From Blasia pusilla (lineage: Eukaryota; Marchantiophyta; Marchantiopsida; Blasiales): 64,000 nt of DNA. Below the pieces are notes generated by a model. That model did no database searches. It saw nothing but the letters and a program-made list of their open reading frames with translations, and had not been told where the DNA came from. The stretch lies in NCBI GenBank assembly GCA_050084515.1, contig CM114274.1:24800001-24864000 (forward strand), written 5' to 3'. A program made the position numbers and the translations under genes. The stretch's first letter is position 1. Each line of letters begins with the position of its first letter. Positions 1 to 13,095 of the stretch are shown here, one piece after another.

Positions 1-1004
1 GCACACATCTAGCAAAGTGTTTAGAGACAACTAAAAGGGACGAGTTTTGCCGGCTCGTCCCTCTTCGCCGCCAAAACTTTACGAAGAGGGACGAGGCTCA
101 GGGGCATAGGGTAAAGAGGGCTTCGATGTGGTTTTTTTTTAGTTACAACTATATTCGGCAGTTACAACTACTTCGGCGGTTCCGTTCAGATTGCTCTGGG
201 GATGTCCATTGATCACCGCCATTTTGCAAGATTATATGAATCGCATTTGGATGGCTCTATATCTCTACGGTGTAATGGGGCCCTAATACACTAAAATGGA
301 AGCCTGGAAGGGAAGTTTTGCGGGCGCAGGTTCCTGTTAGACTATGTAATCGCCGACATACCTTGCCGTAGAGTATGTAAAAGATGAAATATGGAGTAGT
401 ATGCGGCTTAGGCTCGGGCTTACGAGGGGGGGTACCTTTGCATTGTCCCTCGGGGTGATGATGTTCTCGATGCTTTGTAATCCATACGAACTGAAGTGAC
501 CTCCTAATCCACATCGAATCCATATGAACTGAGGTGATCTCCTAATATGTACAATGCAGAGAAAAAAGGAACTCAACGAAGAAGGAAATTTCGCGAGACT
601 TCTCGATATGACTTATGTTTGCTTATGTAAGTTCACTGAGAAGAAACATGAAACGCGAAAGGATCAGCTCTCTGTATTTAACTTTTGAAATGGACCCGCA
701 CATTTAGCCATGATTTGAGACCGATAAAAGGTGAAGACCGCCTATCAAGTGTTCCTATTGCACTCATGTGAAGTAAGTATGTAACCATTTATCCCATGGT
801 TCAGAGCATTTTTTCTGAATCCCTTGAGGGCGGAAAATTGAGGTGAAGGGAAGATGCCCACTATCTTGGGATGCCAACATCATGCCATACATCCGGCTTT
901 GACATGCTCTTCACGTGAGCACATCTCCGACCATTCAAGGAATGAAATTTGACATGATCCTCGGGTAGAGTTTTTGCCCTCCGGATAGCCATTAGCATAA
1001 ACTT
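1..1004. other. No gene recognised; flank of MULE remnant
   Basis: I see no convincing coding region here. Short open frames lack family motifs. A direct duplication of about 37 bp lies at roughly 479-553, where the phrase around CTGAAGTGACCTCCTAAT recurs as CTGAGGTGATCTCCTAAT. The stretch lies downstream (minus-strand sense) of the MULE-like transposase and may hold its decayed 3' end, but I found no terminal inverted repeat. Confidence 0.5.
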
Positions 1005-2868
1005 CTATATAGCCTTGTTTCTAACCATTCCCTCTCGTTTCAAAAAGCCCATGTACCAGAAAAAATCTTCAATTTCACCGGTAAGCATTTGCACAAGCCA
1101 TATGAGCTTCCTTGTAGGCTTTGTTGGCATGCTAGATGTAAAATGGATCTTAAGAGTGTGATGCCACCTCTCTATGGCATCATTAGTATCTTGGTTGGAC
1201 CTTGACTGCTTGCGGTATCCCTTTGCCCAAGCCACTATCTTGGGATGCCAATAGTTAATATAATAAATGATAAGATGCATCCACTAGATCTGAAAAAACA
1301 TGGAATGGAAAGTAGGTCACAATATGGATCAAAAATGATTACACCATCCACAATGTAGCAAATCACCGAAGAGACACAGATAGTGTGGATTTACATACCT
1401 TCGTCATGATTGCACATTACACCACCCAAGTCTCTATTCATGTCAGCTTTGGTAATTGGACAATGCACTTGTTGATGCAAATTCTTTCTCACATGCCATA
1501 GACAAAGGTCTATAGGAACCCCGGGAAATACTTTTTTGATGGTAGATTGCTCCTTTGTAGAGTCATCGACAATGAAGCAAGATGGCACCCACTCTCGTGT
1601 GCTTTTGTCCTCGCCATGTCTTTGTAGATACCTATCAGCACAAACCTTGATATGGCACAAGGTGTCCACCAAATCATGACGCTGATGTCGTTGAAGGATA
1701 GCCCAAATCAAACAAGCCGTTCTGGAACTTATCAAATCCCAAGAGGGTGAATAATTGGTACTGTGAACACACAGACACATGTGTTCAGAATGCACGGTAC
1801 ACATTACAAGGCATTTTGGTAAGGAACTATCAAAGCAGAATTCACAACACCAATTATACATGTCGCCCTAAACCAGGAATATACATAAAGCTTACCTCGT
1901 ACGTGTTGCTGCAATGAATTGCATCCATAGAGATAGCCCCACCGTTTCCTAGCTCCAAAAGGTTTTGAAGCATTCAAGGTGTAGAGAAAACCAGGAAGAA
2001 AAGTTGCCCTAACTTAGAGATACCCTCCCTAAAGTATATGACATTTTCTGGATGTGCTTGAACCCAATGTTGAATTGTTGTGGCATAATCGGTTCCATCA
2101 TAACCCCCTTCCCACCTTTGCATTGAATGCGTACTGTTAAGAATATCTTGAGGTTTCAGCATGGCATCCCTGTCCCATGCATGCTCCCGGTTGGGATTTT
2201 TGCGAATATGAAGGCGGATCCACCTCTTGTGCTCCTAGATCCACCTCCTGTGGACTAACATTTACTTGCAATAAGCGTTCAACAAAGTCCCTACAATGAG
2301 AACTCAATTTTGGAGCTACCATTGCATTTGCAATATCGGCGGTCTTGTCTAAGTCATCGTGGCGTATCTGGCCACCCTTGTCCAGATGCTTTGAATGCAG
2401 ATTTCTCAGCATACAACAGCCTGGGCGATCTACCGACATAATAGCAGCAAAATGGAATTGACATCCACGCCCTTGAGATAGCCCGAGGCGTCTGCTTTGA
2501 CTTTCTGGCCTACTACCTTTACCTCCTTTGCGACGAAGGTTTGAATCATAGACCTCAATAGGCAAAGAGCTCCAAATAGTCTCCCTATAATCTTGGGGCC
2601 CATATGCGCACCAGTAACGAATGGTAACATTTGCGTCTCCACCATTATCAGACTTACTCTTCCAAAAAGTAGTCTGAAAATGTGGACGGTGTTCCTCACC
2701 ACGGATGAAATCATCTAACCTATCTGTAGGAACCCAAGGCTCTTTTCTGTGACCATACCATGTCAAGTGGTCACTTAGAAAGGGGCCATGTAAGGGATTC
2801 TGGATGGCATCGCATTGTAATGCACGAGAATGCTTTTGAATTTTTGGCATTTCACAACCTAGGACCAA
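1005..2868 (-). pseudogene. Decayed MULE-type transposase
   Basis: Minus-strand remnant of a Mutator-like (MULE/FAR1-related) DNA transposase, broken over several frames. The N-terminal part (about 2868-2290) has WVPTDRLDDFIRGEEHRP and YWCAYGPQDYR, followed by a Cys/His-containing block ending APKLSSHCRDF. At about 2080-2030 comes HPENVIYF. A first catalytic aspartate is plausible in AISMDAIHCSN (about 1930-1905). The second catalytic block FIVDDSTKEQSTIKKVFPG, then LCLWHVRKNL, lies within 1391-1861. SNQDTNDAIERWHHTLK (within 1005-1280) follows. The order matches MULE transposases of plants. Stops and frame changes separate every block, so no active protein is expected. The assignment rests on motif recognition; the exact subfamily is not known. 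Confidence 0.75.
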
Positions 2869-4469
2869 AATATTGGAAGCTGGTATTACTTCATACGTTT
2901 GGATTGCAATGTTTAATGGATTTCCAGGACCAGCTCAAATTTGGATAGAAATGCGAACTTGGTTGAATTTCCTGCGTTCAACTTATTTCTGGGCCGAAAG
3001 GTAATCTTGGCTGAATTGCGTGGGTTCAAGACAAATTAGAAGATGGCGTGGGAAATATACATGGCCATTTTCGGGCAATTTGAATTATACTATGTCGAAT
3101 TGCTTCCTACAATCAATCAGAATGCGCAATCATGTAGAGTACAACAATCTCAACAAATACGAACACCGAACACGAGAACGTACCTTGGAAATGTAATGCG
3201 TTGCCTTGTGGTGCAGATTTTACGACATTCGAATTCCCTTTCCCCGCTAAGCTTGCGTTAGAGGACACTTGACTCATAATGCGCAAGGTAATCCGATGTT
3301 GGATATGCGGTTCCTTCGTTCTTGGGTCAGAACGCTACTGCGGGCCTAATCTCGGTTATCGCTCATAATCAAAGCGTCGTAATACGCAAACTAATCCGAT
3401 GATCACCCGAAGACTCCGGATCTAGAAAGCACGAAGACCCCGGTTTGACGAATGTAAGGTCGGGGCGTGAGAAGTTCGGGGCTGGAACCCAAATTCGAAA
3501 AAAATACTAAATCGGATTGGGGCCGCTTCCTAATCCGATGCGCCGTTCCGTGTTCGCGTCCGTTTCAGTTTTTACGGCAACACATTTCTGGAAAGGAAAT
3601 GCGTCCATCCGTCAGGGGTTCCTTCCATCCATCCTATCCGCTTTGTCCATCCGTCTTCTCTTAGTCCGCTTTGTCCATCCTACTCACTCCGTTCTCCCTC
3701 CGTGCACGGAACACTATTCACCTAAACCGTCAAACCTCCTGCCGTCTCGGTCGTACGAACGGCGTCTCACGCGGGCCCCGAACGTGAGCCTTGGGAGCGC
3801 GAAATGCCGAGGCGCCTACACCTAGCGGAAGCTAGCGCCTACTCTACCCGTAATGAATATGTTTCCTTCGTCATCTATGGCCTTCGCTAACTACGTTTAT
3901 AAGGAAGGATTGAATTTCAATTTGAACCTACACCCGTCACAGTCTCCAAGTACCATCTTCCTAGACTTTGCAAACTTGAGCACATTGTCTTGCGTGCTGC
4001 AGACTGGCGATGAACCTGAACGCAATATCTCAAAGTAGACCTACAATTGAGAGCATTTATTGCTCTATTATAGAAGAGGTAATGTGCATCGGCTGACAGA
4101 AATTGGACGCCGCAGGCCATTTGGCGCACAGCTATGCTGGTGGTTTTGGAGCATGGATTTCGAGACGACAGGTTGCCGGCACGAAAGGAAATATGATTCA
4201 CATTTAGAGATCCAGAGATTTCAGTGGGGATCCATAGAGTCTAATGCAGAGAAATGAAAAAAAAGTCTTTTCTGCTTTAATTCTTCCTCGTTTTCCCATC
4301 TCGAGAATGTCACCGTTAAGATTCGGTTTGTTTGATGTTTCATCTTAATTTTACCAATTTGGGTTTTTGCTTTCCTTGCGTTCAGAATTTGCTTTGTGGC
4401 TAATGAGATTTCAATGGGTCATGGAAAACCCATCTAGAATGAAAAGAAGACATTCAATAAGTTGAATTA
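2869..4469. other. Intergenic, no gene recognised
   Basis: Short open frames here (for example around 3043-3261, 3467-3825, 3853-4257) show no family motif on either strand. The part at about 3280-3840 is richer in G/C and CpG than its surroundings. I assign no function. Confidence 0.5.
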
Positions 4470-4680
4470 GTGAAGGCCGCAATCGGCCCGGAAAAAAAAA
4501 AGGGGCGATCCCTGTCGGCTAAACTCACCAATATCAACAACACCTAGAGAGATGTGCTTGTTACTAAGTGGGCCTCTAGCGTTGGCCTCTCTCACGGCCT
4601 AAACCCGCTGCAAAATCCCATTGGCTTGGGCACGTTGCAAAACTATGGAGACCCGTTGCCTTCACAATCTGATTGAAATT
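4470..4680 (+). repeat. Dispersed repeat, copy 1
   Basis: This stretch resembles 60945-61150. Shared phrases include CGGCTAAACTC, AACACCTA, ACTAAGTGGGCCTCTAGCGT and TGGC followed by TCTCNCAC. A more divergent relative ends the window (63905-64000, ending AATAAGTGGG). A related phrase, AACAAGTGGACCTCTAG, lies beside the reverse-transcriptase C-terminal fragment at 58850-59233. That suggests these are minus-oriented 3' ends of LINE-type elements. The link is inferred. Confidence 0.5.
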
Positions 4681-7600
4681 TAATGATCATTTTGTATCAA
4701 AGTAGTTTGATGGATTTGAATAAAATTCAAAATTATTGTTTGAGTTTGTAGATACCATAAAGGTACCAATTTTGGAGAAAACCCCACTCGGACCCTCACT
4801 CAATCGTCCCCCAAAATATGAAAGTCACTTGGCAGACTCCTCTATTTTTGCAACCCAATTGCTCCCTAATCGGCTAATGGAGGATGTTACTCTCCTCGTA
4901 CATAGCCCAAGCCATTGAACATTATCTTCAAGGAGATAATGGGAGGTAAAGAAACACTCATTTTGGTTGCAATTAATTTTGCACTTAGGGTTACATTGTT
5001 AGATGCCAACTTTAGTTGAAAGGTAGATACAAGGAAAGGAACATAATTTCAATGGATTGAAAGAACACTTATAAAGTTCATGTGTGCAATGGAAAGGGCG
5101 TCAAAGTGATTGGTCATATCCAATTACAAGAATAGGAAAGAAGCATGAGAGAAATGACTTCTTAAACTACTGGTATAAGGATCAAAAGGTCAAGGGAATC
5201 ACAATGCCAATAGTCTAAGGTGACGACTAATGAAAGAAAATACAACTTTGGCAATTTTTTGGGAATTTTAATTACAAGTTGCAACCCAATAATTTTATAT
5301 TTTATATTAATATTGTAATATGGAAATATATGAATAACTATATTCATTCATTTCCACCTTGGGTGAATTGTCGTGGAATTTCTTAATAATGTTGTAGGTT
5401 GCAGATTTCTTAATTGTGTAGATATAGGATAGACTACTGAGATCATTTCAAGAGATAAATCCGCGGATTTTCTTTGGTTTCTAAAATGCCTAGATTTTCA
5501 AGGCATGTGTTTCCAAAGATAGTTCAAACCGTGATAATTATATAAATGAAACTAAGGTAGATAAAAATGAAATCCAATTAAAGAAAAAAATTCAAAATAT
5601 GATGATGCAAGCATGATAATCATACAATGTGGAAATGATAATTCTCTCTAAGTGGATTTAGGATCCATTGGGCACATAAAGACGATCAACCTTGGTTGAT
5701 AAAATGTGTGACAGATGGAACTTCTAGGGCGATTTTGAGATATGAATATTTCTCCGCTTCAATTAACTCTATTAAAGAAGAATGTATTTTTATCTAAGTT
5801 TTACTTAGCAAGAAGGAGGGTATTGCCCATGGATTTTTTTCCTTCATTTCATGGCCACATCCCTAGACGAAACATATAAAAGGGTCTATTGTTTTTGTTG
5901 ATCATAAGTGTAGTAATCAAGTTTTAATTTTATTTTTTGTTGAGGAGTTCTTTTATTAAAAAATCCGATGCAATATCATGCCCTTTTTTTTAAACTAGGC
6001 AAGTCACCGCAAGTGAGTGGCGTTGTACGCCCCAAAAATCTAAAATATTACTCATGAGATAAGTGAGGAGTCAATGGAGATATCACACTAAAGTAGAATC
6101 CTTCATGTACATAGGATAATGATAAATATTCTCTATATTATTCTTGTAATTCTCAAGAGATATAAAATAGATTTTTAAGCCATTTTGTATATTTTTTCAA
6201 AAAAATTTGCATGTAATTTTAAAAAAATTGGCTAAATTAGTCCATTTTTATCTCATAATATAAGATTTTATCCATCCATTTTTGCATAGTTATTTTCTTT
6301 TTTGCCACGTAACAAACATTTTTGCCATCATCCGTATAATTAGAAAAATTGAGCTAATTTTTCTATGTAAAGAAAGCAAGAAGCACATAGTTATCACCCA
6401 TACTCCAACATTCTCTCTTTATCTAGTGTCAAACTAAACCCACTCTCATAAAAAGAGGTTTGTGCTTTTCACAAAGTAAAAAGTACCACATCTGTGTTGT
6501 CTTAGGGAAGGAAGTTTAAAATGGAGAGAATGAGCTCCCAAATTAGCTCTCCTTAAGTTATATCCTATCTCCCTTTCCAAAACCCTCTCCTTAGTGACAT
6601 GAGCACATGAGTCTACTCCTAAAATCTAACCCACAATACTAGGTCAAAAGAGGAAATCCCAAAATAGAAAGATAACTAAAAAAAACTAGAAACTTGAACA
6701 AAATAATACGTTTCTAAAAATAAAAAAATGAGCCCAAAAGAAGGGGTAACCAATGCATATATTCAAGTTAACCTCCTCCACAACATCTCATCCTTGATAT
6801 ATCAAGATCAAGGTCCAACCTCCTTAGGTACCTTGTTGAGATACTCTCTTGCCAAAATAAAAGATGTGACATGCATTAGAAAGGAAATTCAAACCAATAT
6901 AATATAGATGTATTAAGGTAGCCATATATGTCATAAGTAAGATGTTTTGGTGTGCAAAATTTTGTTACTCATATCATATTAAAAAAATGATAAAGAGATT
7001 AGAAAGGTATCTAATCAAAACATGTGAAATTGTGGTAGATTATGAAGGAGGTCAAATAGTGAAGATAAATTCTCTCCTATGTTGAAATACTCAATTTATG
7101 TCACAAGGACATTAAATTCCATACACTTGAGACCAAAACATGCAAAGAAGTCATGAAAAAAAAAATCACCATATGCCTAAAGACTTGTAAAGAGGGTACT
7201 ACCGTACTAAGGGGGGTTATAACAATTCACCATAACCTTTGGAAAGAGGACTCATTTATTTTTCTGAGAAATTTTTGAAAATAAATATTATTTCTTAAAG
7301 TATGAAGATAAATTCCAAACTTATAAAAGCTGGTCAGAATGGAACTTAGGATCATCCTATTCAATCTTTTCTTTAATCTTTTGTTTCTTAGGGTGCAAAA
7401 ATCTAAAGCCTTTTGTTATTTTTTCATCAATTTTTTAAGGTTTACTTGTCTTTGATCATGTCCAAGAGTAATAATTTCATAAAGGATCTCCAAGAGATCC
7501 TTATTTTAATTATCATTGAATTTTTTTTTCATAGGGTGGAAGATCTGATGTAAAATTTTTTTCAAAGATGTTCTCTCGTCATACTTTGCTACTTAGCTAG

Positions 7601-10600
7601 TGTTCTTAATTTCCACCTTGTTTGGATTCAAGTGAGCATAGCATATGATAATGGCCAAAAAAAATGTGTCGGAAGGAGTATGTGAAAAGAAACATATGTA
7701 TTGAAAGAAAATTTCTCAAAATGATGACTCATCCTCTTAATGCAATGCCAATCCTTTCATCGTTAAACATTTATATAAGGAATAAAACTATAATGGAGTG
7801 ACATAGACTAATTTTAATATAGGATTTTTACAGAGAAAAAAATTTAATGGAAAAATAGATAAGATAATTTCTAGTGAATGGAAAATGACCCTATGGGAAA
7901 TGATTAAATTTTCCAAAAAAAAAATAGCCACAAGTATAGGACTTTCCCTACATATCAAATCCACAAAAAATTCTATATTTCCTTAGAAATCGTTATTGAC
8001 TAGTTTAAATGGCCCATGCCATTAAAATAATAAAGTCTCTACCATTGAAATTTTTTAAGAGATAGAAATTTGAAAAAAGAGAGCAAGGAGGAGATATCTT
8101 GGCAATAGAAAAAAAAATATATATACACAAATCAAAGAAATTTAGGAGATAGAGAACAAGTAAATGATATATTCCTAATTCAGATCTGAAGAAGGAAAAC
8201 AAAGAAAAAAATCCAACACAAGAATTGACGCTTATAAACTTTACATTCTTTTCATGCGGAAATCCTTAGCGAAACTCCATCAATGCTATTATTGTATAAT
8301 GCTCTTTTGATTTTGATTTTCATATTCATCTTAATCAACTTCCAACCTTCTTACCTCATCAATCTTGACTCGTGTCCTTGGTTAATTTTGAATCAATTTT
8401 GGAAGGCCATTAGGATTAATTAAAATTATGGTGAGTATTTCAAACTACCAATCATTAAACCTAATGCATCGCATTGGTAACTACTAATACTTTAAATATA
8501 AATAACATATACCACATTTCTTCGCGTTAGAAACATACGATTTCTAAAAGCTTGTGAATGAATATCTCGAGATCACATGGTTCGCACAACAATCAGTTTT
8601 CCATCCCTTACATTGTAGCAAATATGCTTTTTCCATTAAGATTTTGAAAATTGTATGTCCAAGTTCTCACCATTTATTTTTTCATGATCGAAAAGTTTTG
8701 AACTTTTGTCAATAGTCTAATCTAGTTTCATTTCTTTGTTAATCAAAACAATTCTTTGTACGCATTTCGTACATAAATATCTCCATAATTGATGTTATAG
8801 ATGCCGATTCAGGACCTCTTCCCAAGATGGTTGCAAAAAGTGGCCAGATTATATGAGTTTGACAAGCGTCTATTGCGCCATAGAAACATGAATAAAAAAA
8901 TTCCGACTTCTTCCAAGATAGTAAGTGGATAGCGTGTTCGGAAATCCAGAACCCTAATTCTTAACTAACCCCATCTAACTAAACCCCTAACAAAGTATCA
9001 CCTGGCATCGACCATGACGATGTGGACGTCAGCAAGATTCGCCCCAAAACTATGCATCACGCACTCTCAAGGGGTTCGTAACTTCATCCGCTCAGTACCA
9101 AGAGAAAGAGAACGAATAATAAAAATAAATAAATGAATGAATGAAAAGAAACAGTTCCATATCAAATAAATGAATGAATTTATTTGATGGGGAACTGTTT
9201 GATTGACTGCCGTGAGGGGTTTGCTCACGATCGTCATCTCATGGACGCTAATTCGTTTGAGGCTGATTAGGGTTGCCCCTTCGAGTTTGTTGTTACCATT
9301 GGGATGACGCTTATTGACTTGGGATTCCCTCCTTGATTTCCCCATGACTTTTCGTCCTCTTTTTATCAACCCCTTTTAATAAATAATACTTTTTCGTGCA
9401 CCTTTTCATGTCGTTCAACCCTCACACGCCCTTCGAGATTCTCGAACAAAGATATATCGGTGAGCTCGAGGTAGGCCCAAATGCCTCACTTTAGAGTGAC
9501 ATCATAGCCTCCAAAGAAAACAAAGGGGGATGGCGTCCCATGTGCGACACAAATTTCGAACCAGTTTCGCTACCTACGTAATGTCATTTTGATAGATAGT
9601 ATAGGATGTCGTAATTGCCTAATCCGTACTAGTGAAAGGCTAGTGATTTTTCGAGGGCTAATTTTTTTCCATATAGAAGGGTGTGTATTTTCGTCATGTT
9701 AGTGGGGAACTATATTATCTCTCTTGCAACTAGTATGCGGTCCGGGTTCCTAAAGAGTGTTGGGGAAGACGGATCGGAGAATACGGTGAGAAAATACAGT
9801 GGGAAGAAATGGGGCAAAGAGTAACACAAGTGGGAAGAAACGAGGGTTAGAGCTTCCCAAAAATAACCTCTAGAGAGAGAGAAGTTGAATACGGTGTGGA
9901 TACGGTCCCAAGTGGGAGAGCATTGATACGAAAGGGGGGATAATTGATTGGAAAAGGCGGAAATTATCATAATTCATCCGACGGTCCAAAAATTCAAATT
10001 GGAGGGTTGAGAATATTGCAAAATAACTTGTATCCTGTAGCCTCTGCACTCTCGGCTCGCATGTTGTAGGGGCGTTAATAATTCATTTTTTTTCACCCTA
10101 AAAGATCGCAAATGTGTTTGAGGGTGGGCATGGTTAGCAGCACATGTCAATTATAGAGGTGTTGTCATGGGAGGTAATCCTCTCTTGATAGCATAGATAC
10201 GTAAAACCCTTGTGCATATTTTCCATATACCTACTAATTGGAATGTCTTAGGGGATGGAGTTAGTTTTAGAAAGAACTCGGTGATGCCCGTGCGATTCAC
10301 ATATGTATAATTTATTTTGAATTACCCATCTTAAGTTTACAATTGAATTCGAATGATCCTATTCACCCGAAAAGTGAGCGAATCTATTGGCTAAAAAGGA
10401 TATGAGTAAAAAAATAGAGATAAGCTCAAAATGAAGAAGCACTCTCCAATAATAATATAGAGTAATAAGGATGTGGTTCACGTTCTACCAATGTGTCTTA
10501 TTTGCTTTCAGCGTGATAAGAACCTTTATGAGTCAAAGTTTATCCTTCCCGTCAAGTTTTTTATTTAGAAATATTTCAATTCACAAAGGCTTTGGGCGAG

Positions 10601-10713
10601 CTCCATGTGGGCCCCAAGCCCGCCATGCAGGCTCTACGCGGGCCTTGAGCGTGCCTAATGGGGGCCAAGCTCGCCTTGCGGGTCTGCCGCAGACCTTAGC
10701 GGGCCATGCAACG
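4681..10713. other. Long A/T-rich intergenic stretch
   Basis: About 6 kb of mainly A/T-rich DNA with many short A or T runs and no open frame above about 100 codons. I recognise no coding motif, RNA gene or complete transposable element. Near the right end (about 10590-10710) the composition becomes G/C-rich, with repeated GCGGGCC and GGGCCCCAAG-like words. Similar G/C-rich words appear at about 28600-29000 in the alpha leader, so this may be the end of another decayed element. Confidence 0.55.
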
Positions 10714-10977
10714 GGTAAGTTGCCATTATGAGTATAGTTGAATTTCTACTTTGGGAAGTGGCCCTCGACTCTCTACTACATGTCAAGAGCCAAGGAGGTG
10801 ATCTGCGAGCATATGTTACCATGGAGAGAGTTTAGGAGATGGAAGAGGATATACCCAAGGAGATAGAGCTTTGAAGCACATTCTCTCTTTGTTGAACCTC
10901 TTGGGATGAGGCAATATAGCTATGGTCCCCCTTGCCTTGTGAATAACCCAAGCCTCTCATTAGGAGAGTGAGTTTGG

Positions 10978-11041
<64 letters not shown>

Positions 11042-11190
11042 GTGTGCATTTGTTGAGAGAATTGTGATTTGTTGGAGATATTTTTGGTACTCGATCGTCT
11101 TGATGTTCAGATGCCATAGATTAGTATAGTATATTGTATATTTGTGTCTGTTTTCGGTGACATCGATGTATGTTGTATAGCGATGTGTAT
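10714..11190 (+). repeat. Beta-family terminal repeat, B-A 3' end (truncated)
   Basis: Aligns with 15793-16264. Shared phrases are GGAAGTGGCCCT, AGAGCCAAGGAGGTGA, TTCTCTCTTTGTTGAACCTC and TTAGGAGAGTGAGTTTGGTTT. It continues from B into the A repeat (GGAGATATTTTTGGTACT through GCGATGTGTATGCGTACGA). The first 170 bp or so of B are missing. A block ending B-A is what the 3' end of a beta element looks like, so this is probably the end of another beta copy. No target duplication can be read. A (GA)n tract has expanded inside it. Confidence 0.7.
10981..11039 (+). repeat. (GA)n microsatellite
   Basis: About 29 uninterrupted GA units. The corresponding place in the sister beta repeat (about 16067-16090) reads GACATTGAGAGAGACATGTGAGAG, so the tract looks like an expansion of a short GA-rich patch within the repeat. 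Confidence 0.95.
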
Positions 11191-11523
11191 GCGTACGATC
11201 GGGTAGGACTTGTGATATTTTTTATACATTATGCCAAATTGGGGATGGTCATTCACAAAGTTAAATTGATACGTTTTCCAATTGTTCCCCACAACACAAA
11301 TATGCCAACTATGTTGCATTGAACTTACCTTGAATTATTATTTATTTGATTGTTGTTGCAGATTGGAGATAATGTCTTATTCACTAGATCAAAGTTGAGG
11401 AGGACAATCCTTGGATTTGGAGTAATATCAAGCTTTGGTGGAAAAGATGAATTTCATGGAAAGAATATCCCGTTGGGAATGGTATGGATGGATTTGAACG
11501 AAGTACCATATCTAGATCATCCT
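11191..11523 (+). other. Unrecognised coding-like fragment
   Basis: An open plus-strand frame from about 11350 to 11523 has protein-like composition, with phrases such as ILGFGVISSFGGKDEFHGK and LGMVWMDLNEVPYLDHPLW. It stops matching anything unique at 11524, where beta-family gag/protease DNA in the opposite orientation begins. A 5' splice-like context is possible at 11359 (TTGTTGCAG before ATTGGAG). It faintly recalls the HG..LG pattern of plant En/Spm-associated domains, but I cannot name the family. Confidence 0.3.
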
Positions 11524-13095
11524 CTATGGCCGGTCGAGTTAGCATATCTACCAACTCCGCCGCCGCCGCATGCTATGTCTCAATGGAGGACGTCCTGAAC
11601 ATTTGATCTGAGGGTAAGTCCCCACCTCCTCAACTACCTCTGATCAATAGGCAGTCATCTCTCCATGCTCACACAATGTGGCAGCCAACCATAACACCTA
11701 AACTGGTCCAACTCCCAATGTTGCCAACTCTATGGCTGAAAATAGTAGAGCTTGGCTCACCTTGGTGTCCACCTCCAACACTGTGATCAACATGGACTCC
11801 ACTCGAGCTAGCATAGGAGCTGCCACTCCAACTCCTCGTGACATCGACGCACTTGCCTGACTTGTAGGTACTGTTGATCATCGAGGCACCATCAATGATG
11901 TGTGTAATGCCTCGCACAATATGAATGAATGTTGAACCCTGGCTTGCCGCCCATTGGTCCCCTCTTGTGGGTCAATCTTAACCCCACCTCTCGATGGCTC
12001 GGTTACTCTTGTAGCAGCCCGAGTCACCACCGCAGCAGCCTCAACCTGAGCCGCACTACACATAAATCCCATACTAGCAAGATCCTCATCCGGATCAAGA
12101 TAAGAGGTGGAAACTGAAGTCACACTAGCTACTCTCGGCTCCATGCCTTCCTTGAGTTACATCATCATCATGGCAACAATCCTCTGCTCCAACTCATCGA
12201 TGCGTGAGAGAAGCGCCGGCTTTGGTGCTCCCGCTCCATCTCCTCTAGCAGGTGGTGGTCCTCTACCACCACATCCAACAACACCTCCTCAGACTCCTCC
12301 AAGAAGACCACCCCTAGGCCCTTGGCCTACCTTTGGATAAGCCTCTCGACGAAGGTCAAAACATCTATCCCTAGTGTGACCATATATGTGGCAATAGTCC
12401 AACTGATACTATGGTGGGGCCATCCTCTATGGCTCCTGAGCAATCGGAGGCGCTCTTGGCCCTCTCCCATATTGTGGGCAATCTCTCTGCCTATGAGGCC
12501 CACCACACGTCCAACAAGACATCATCGGTCCGTGCTGGGCAACATACGCAGACACGGGTTGTTGCCTTATGGGCGCATGATACCTGCCTTGCTCTCTAGG
12601 CACACTCACCTGCTCCCATGGTATTGGTGCTCATTGTAGCACCTGTGAGGTTACCATCACTCGTGGACCCATTGACTCTTGGGAAAATCCAGTGGTCACT
12701 ACCTGCTCCTCACTCATGTTGAACTCAATACGCTCAGACAACTCGAAGACCACCTTCAATGTGGGCTTCGTTGTGTGAATCAACACTGCATCTCGGACTC
12801 TCCTGCGTAGTTCTTGGTCCGATACCAATACTAGACTGATTGCGCCTCAATCACTCCATAAGTAGCAATGATCAACCTCCTCATGCGTGTGAATGCCTCT
12901 CTCAGACTCTCACCCGATCATCGCTGAACAAACATGCTAAATATGAAAGAAATCTACACTCGTCACCATAACTCAACCCATCCAGCACCTGCTACTACCC
13001 AACCCATCACATCACCCCCACTGACATGAGACAAGTGCGGGAAAAGGGACTCGAATGGGTAACCTGAATACTCCCACCAATCAACCTACTTGGTG
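11524..13095 (-). pseudogene. Beta-family gag and protease N-terminus, decayed
   Basis: Minus-strand remnant homologous to alpha 25800-27210 and, upstream, to alpha leader about 28068-28240. Reading leftward it holds the pre-gag leader (AAGTGCGGGAAAAGGGACTC), the gag end ELRRRVRDAVLIHTTKPTL, and a zinc knuckle of C-X2-C-X3-H-X4-C type (CWTCGGPHRQRDC). It continues towards the protease, where QARVQHSFILCEALHT is open (the alpha copy has a stop at this place). About 860 bp of gag are deleted near 12950. The fragment is joined head-to-head with plus-strand pol at about 13096. It stops at 11524, before the protease active site, so nothing can be said about a methyltransferase in this copy. Confidence 0.75.

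Noticed and set aside
9067-9369. 100-codon minus-strand frame in the A/T-rich region
   Set aside because: No motif, biased composition, no neighbours; chance open frame is likely.
10981-11039. CRISPR-like or regulatory repeat
   Set aside because: It is a plain GA dinucleotide tract with no spacers.
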